From contig NZ_AP022671.1 in the NCBI RefSeq assembly GCF_011405515.1, forward strand, positions 3,224,001 through 3,288,000: 64,000 bases of DNA, in the 5' to 3' direction. A program made the position numbers and the translations under genes. Below, one piece after another: positions 61,831 through 64,000 of the stretch (position 1 is the stretch's first letter; every line of letters starts with the position of its first letter). The stretch is from Nitrospira sp. KM1. GTDB taxonomy: Bacteria > Nitrospirota > Nitrospiria > Nitrospirales > Nitrospiraceae. Below the pieces are notes generated by a model. That model ran no database searches and was not told the DNA's origin. It saw only the letters and a program-made list of their open reading frames with translations.

Positions 61831-64000
61831 ATGAAACTCCTGGCGGTGTACGGATTCGGTATTGCAGCGGCAATTCTTGCCGGCTTCCTCCGTTTCGCAC
61901 TCGAGGGGCTTCTTCCCGCTGGTCTTCCGTTTCTTACCTTCTTCCTCGCCATCATGTTGTCTGGTTGGTATGGTGGCTTCGGGCCCTCGCTGATGACAAC
62001 GCTTCTCTCTGCCCTATTTACTGATTATTTTTTGATAGAGCCAATGCGATCGTTTGCGATCGGTCAACCCTACCGGCTGGCCTTGGCTCTGTATGTCCTA
62101 GAGGGGGTCCTGATCGGGTTTTTGAGCAGCCGGGCAAAATGGGCGTTAGATGCATTGCGAGAAAGCGAAGGGCGGTTTTCCAGGTTTATGCAGCACCTCC
62201 CTGGTCTGGCATGGGTCAAAGATGAAGCCGGCCGGTATGTCTACGTCAATCCATCCGCCGAAGCCGCATTTGGTATGCCAAAGGAACACATCTATCTGAA
62301 AACAGATGAAGACGTGTTTCCCATGGCAACAGCGCTCGAGTTTAAGACCAATGATGCAACCGTGAGAAACAGCGGCGTCGCTCTTCAAACGATTGAGAAA
62401 ATGCAGCAGCACGATGGATATCATGAATCATTGGTCCATAAGTTTCCCATTCCAACCGATGCAGGCCATTCTCCGATGGTCGCGGGGATTGCCATTGATA
62501 TCACGGCATACCGGCGCACTGAGTCCGCATTGGCGCACAGTGAACTGCGTTTCCGTATCATGGCAGATAGCGCGCCGGTATTGATCTGGATGGCCGATGT
62601 GACACAGGCGTGCACGTGGGTGAATAAACCATGGTTGGATTTCACGGGCCGTTCAATGAACGAGGAATTGGGCGCCGGCTGGGCGGAGGGGATTCATCCG
62701 GATGATCAAACAACGTGTCTGGGTATCTACAGGGAAGCCTTCGACGCCCGTCAACCGTTCACGCTGGAATACCGATTGCGCCGGCATGACGGCGTGTTCC
62801 GTTGGATACTCGACAACGGGGTCCCCTGCTTTTTTGGAGACGGAACGTTTACCGGCTACATCGGTTCCTGTCTCGACATCACTGATCGGAAGGAACTTGA
62901 ACTGTTCCTTGGCCAGAAGACCGAACGCCTGGAAGCCTTTTCGGCAAAACTCGAGCACCTCATCAACGAGCGCACAGCCGATCTCCGGCAATCCCAGATC
63001 CGCCTGCGCGCGCTCGCCACCGAGCTGAACCTTGCGGAGCAACGGGAACGCAAACGCTTAGCTGCGGAACTGCACGACGGTCTGGCGCAGATGTTGGTCG
63101 TCGCTCGCCTTCGACTGTCCGAGGTTCAAAAGTTATCCGGCGTGCAAACGGATTGCTCGGAACGTATCACGCAGGTTCAGCAGGAATTAGAGGGGTGTCT
63201 CAGCTATACGAAGACGCTCATCTCGAATTTGTATCCGCCGGTCTTACATGAGTTTGGACTAGCCTCTGCCCTGCGATGGCTTGCCGAACAGATGAAGCGA
63301 AGGAATCTTCTTGTCATGCTGGACCTCTGTGAGATTACCGATCTCAATATCCCGGAACATCAATCAGTCTTGCTCTACCAATCAGTACGAGAGCTGTTGA
63401 TCAATGTCACGAAATACGCGGGCGTCGATACTGCGTGGGTCCGAATGTATAGGAGTGAGTCCACCCTGTTCCTCGAAGTGCGCGACGCGGGCGTCGGCTT
63501 TACGGCCGAATCGCCTGATGGTTCTGCGACCACCAGCACATGGGCCGCCAAGTTTGGGTTGTTTAGCATTCGAGAGCGAATGAGGGCGTTGGGCGGTGCA
63601 CTCGCCATACAGTCGCAAGTAGGCCAAGGCACCGTGGCTACCATCAGCCTCCCGTTTAGCACCATGGCGATGCACGCATCGCCGGATTCTGTGGCTTCAG
63701 CTACTCTAGGGCCTCGACCACCCACCCCCCAGGGATTGTCGAAGCTTGTCGTCGATAAAATTCGTGTCATGCTCGTAGATGATCATGCAGTCATTCTCCA
63801 GGGACTTCGGAGTGTGCTCGAAACCTATCCGGACATTGAAGTCGTGGGAGAAGCGTCCGATGGACAGATCGCCATTACCAAGGCCGAGCAGTTACAACCG
63901 ACCGCCATTGTGATGGACATCAATATGCCCAACATGAATGGCATCGACGCCACCGCGCATATTACGAAGCGATTTCCTCAGATCGTGGTAATCGGCCTCT
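61831..64000 (+). CDS. hybrid PAS sensor histidine kinase with receiver (runs off window)
   Basis: 723 residues are visible. Three to four hydrophobic segments at 1-95 resemble the DUF4118 anchor. Two PAS domains follow (about 110-230 and 235-355). A coiled linker leads to a NarL-type dimerisation segment with ELHDGLAQ (His415), then an ATPase domain (ELLINVTKYAG, RDAGVGF, GLFSIRERM). Residues from ~643 start a receiver with MLVDDHA and the phospho-Asp (D696 in VMDINMP). A LuxR-type HTH may follow outside the window. A kinase fused to its own NarL-like receiver acts in a short phosphorelay. No strong ribosome site precedes the ATG. Confidence 0.85.
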   Translation, partial: MKLLAVYGFGIAAAILAGFLRFALEGLLPAGLPFLTFFLAIMLSGWYGGFGPSLMTTLLSALFTDYFLIEPMRSFAIGQPYRLALALYVLEGVLIGFLSSRAKWALDALRESEGRFSRFMQHLPGLAWVKDEAGRYVYVNPSAEAAFGMPKEHIYLKTDEDVFPMATALEFKTNDATVRNSGVALQTIEKMQQHDGYHESLVHKFPIPTDAGHSPMVAGIAIDITAYRRTESALAHSELRFRIMADSAPVLIWMADVTQACTWVNKPWLDFTGRSMNEELGAGWAEGIHPDDQTTCLGIYREAFDARQPFTLEYRLRRHDGVFRWILDNGVPCFFGDGTFTGYIGSCLDITDRKELELFLGQKTERLEAFSAKLEHLINERTADLRQSQIRLRALATELNLAEQRERKRLAAELHDGLAQMLVVARLRLSEVQKLSGVQTDCSERITQVQQELEGCLSYTKTLISNLYPPVLHEFGLASALRWLAEQMKRRNLLVMLDLCEITDLNIPEHQSVLLYQSVRELLINVTKYAGVDTAWVRMYRSESTLFLEVRDAGVGFTAESPDGSATTSTWAAKFGLFSIRERMRALGGALAIQSQVGQGTVATISLPFSTMAMHASPDSVASATLGPRPPTPQGLSKLVVDKIRVMLVDDHAVILQGLRSVLETYPDIEVVGEASDGQIAITKAEQLQPTAIVMDINMPNMNGIDATAHITKRFPQIVVIGL

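Overview
The window looks like a bacterial chromosome segment from a Nitrospira-type organism (phylum Nitrospirota). This is an inference from gene content, not from a marker gene: a multi-gene alternative complex III (ACIII)-like locus joined to two cytochrome bd-like membrane subunits, several multi-haem c cytochromes, a hydrogenase-4-like membrane complex without nickel ligands, and many two-component proteins. No complete tRNA or rRNA gene was seen.

Layout. (1) 1-9.4 kb is an AT-rich accessory island: an excisionase-like HTH gene with two partners (an ATPase runs off the left edge), an EVE-domain/nuclease fusion, an HNH endonuclease, orphan secreted and membrane proteins, then a tRNA-Thr 3' fragment and a broken tyrosine integrase. 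A second tRNA-like fragment with integrase debris lies near 12.3-12.5 kb. (2) 10.1-22.0 kb is respiratory: a tetrahaem membrane cytochrome, then pentahaem cytochrome, split molybdopterin-type/Fe-S protein, NrfD, DUF3341, monohaem cytochrome and two bd-like proteins, tightly packed. (3) 22.2-49.7 kb is a stress and signalling accessory region: pyruvate oxidase-like enzyme, hemerythrin, three SDRs, DUF3309, SRPBCC, PanD, Crp-family regulator, CheB-like methylesterase, exported catalase, YetF, BON, porin, PRC-barrel, CBM48, metallothionein and several free-standing receivers. It is full of decayed partial copies of its own genes, so it has been repeatedly duplicated and deleted. (4) 49.8-61.6 kb on the minus strand is a HyfBCEFGI-like membrane complex preceded by three small genes and a sigma-54-type two-component pair. 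(5) 61.8 kb to the end is a hybrid histidine kinase that continues past the window.

How the parts may work together. The ACIII-like locus should take electrons from quinol and pass them to c cytochromes or to its bd-like partners. The Hyf-like complex should couple a redox reaction to ion movement, but cannot be a NiFe hydrogenase because both cysteine pairs are absent. The stress region handles peroxide, metals and envelope damage. Three of its loci share a paired palindrome, GACA-N3-YGTC and GACA-N3-TGTC at a fixed 18-bp pitch, which suggests a common regulator.

The most unusual items are: a family of receiver-like proteins with Glu in place of the phospho-Asp, one of them fused to an unrecognised module that also exists alone; the cysteine-free Hyf-like complex with two perfect palindromes 41 bp apart upstream; the paired GACA/TGTC motif; and the self-duplicated, decaying stress region.
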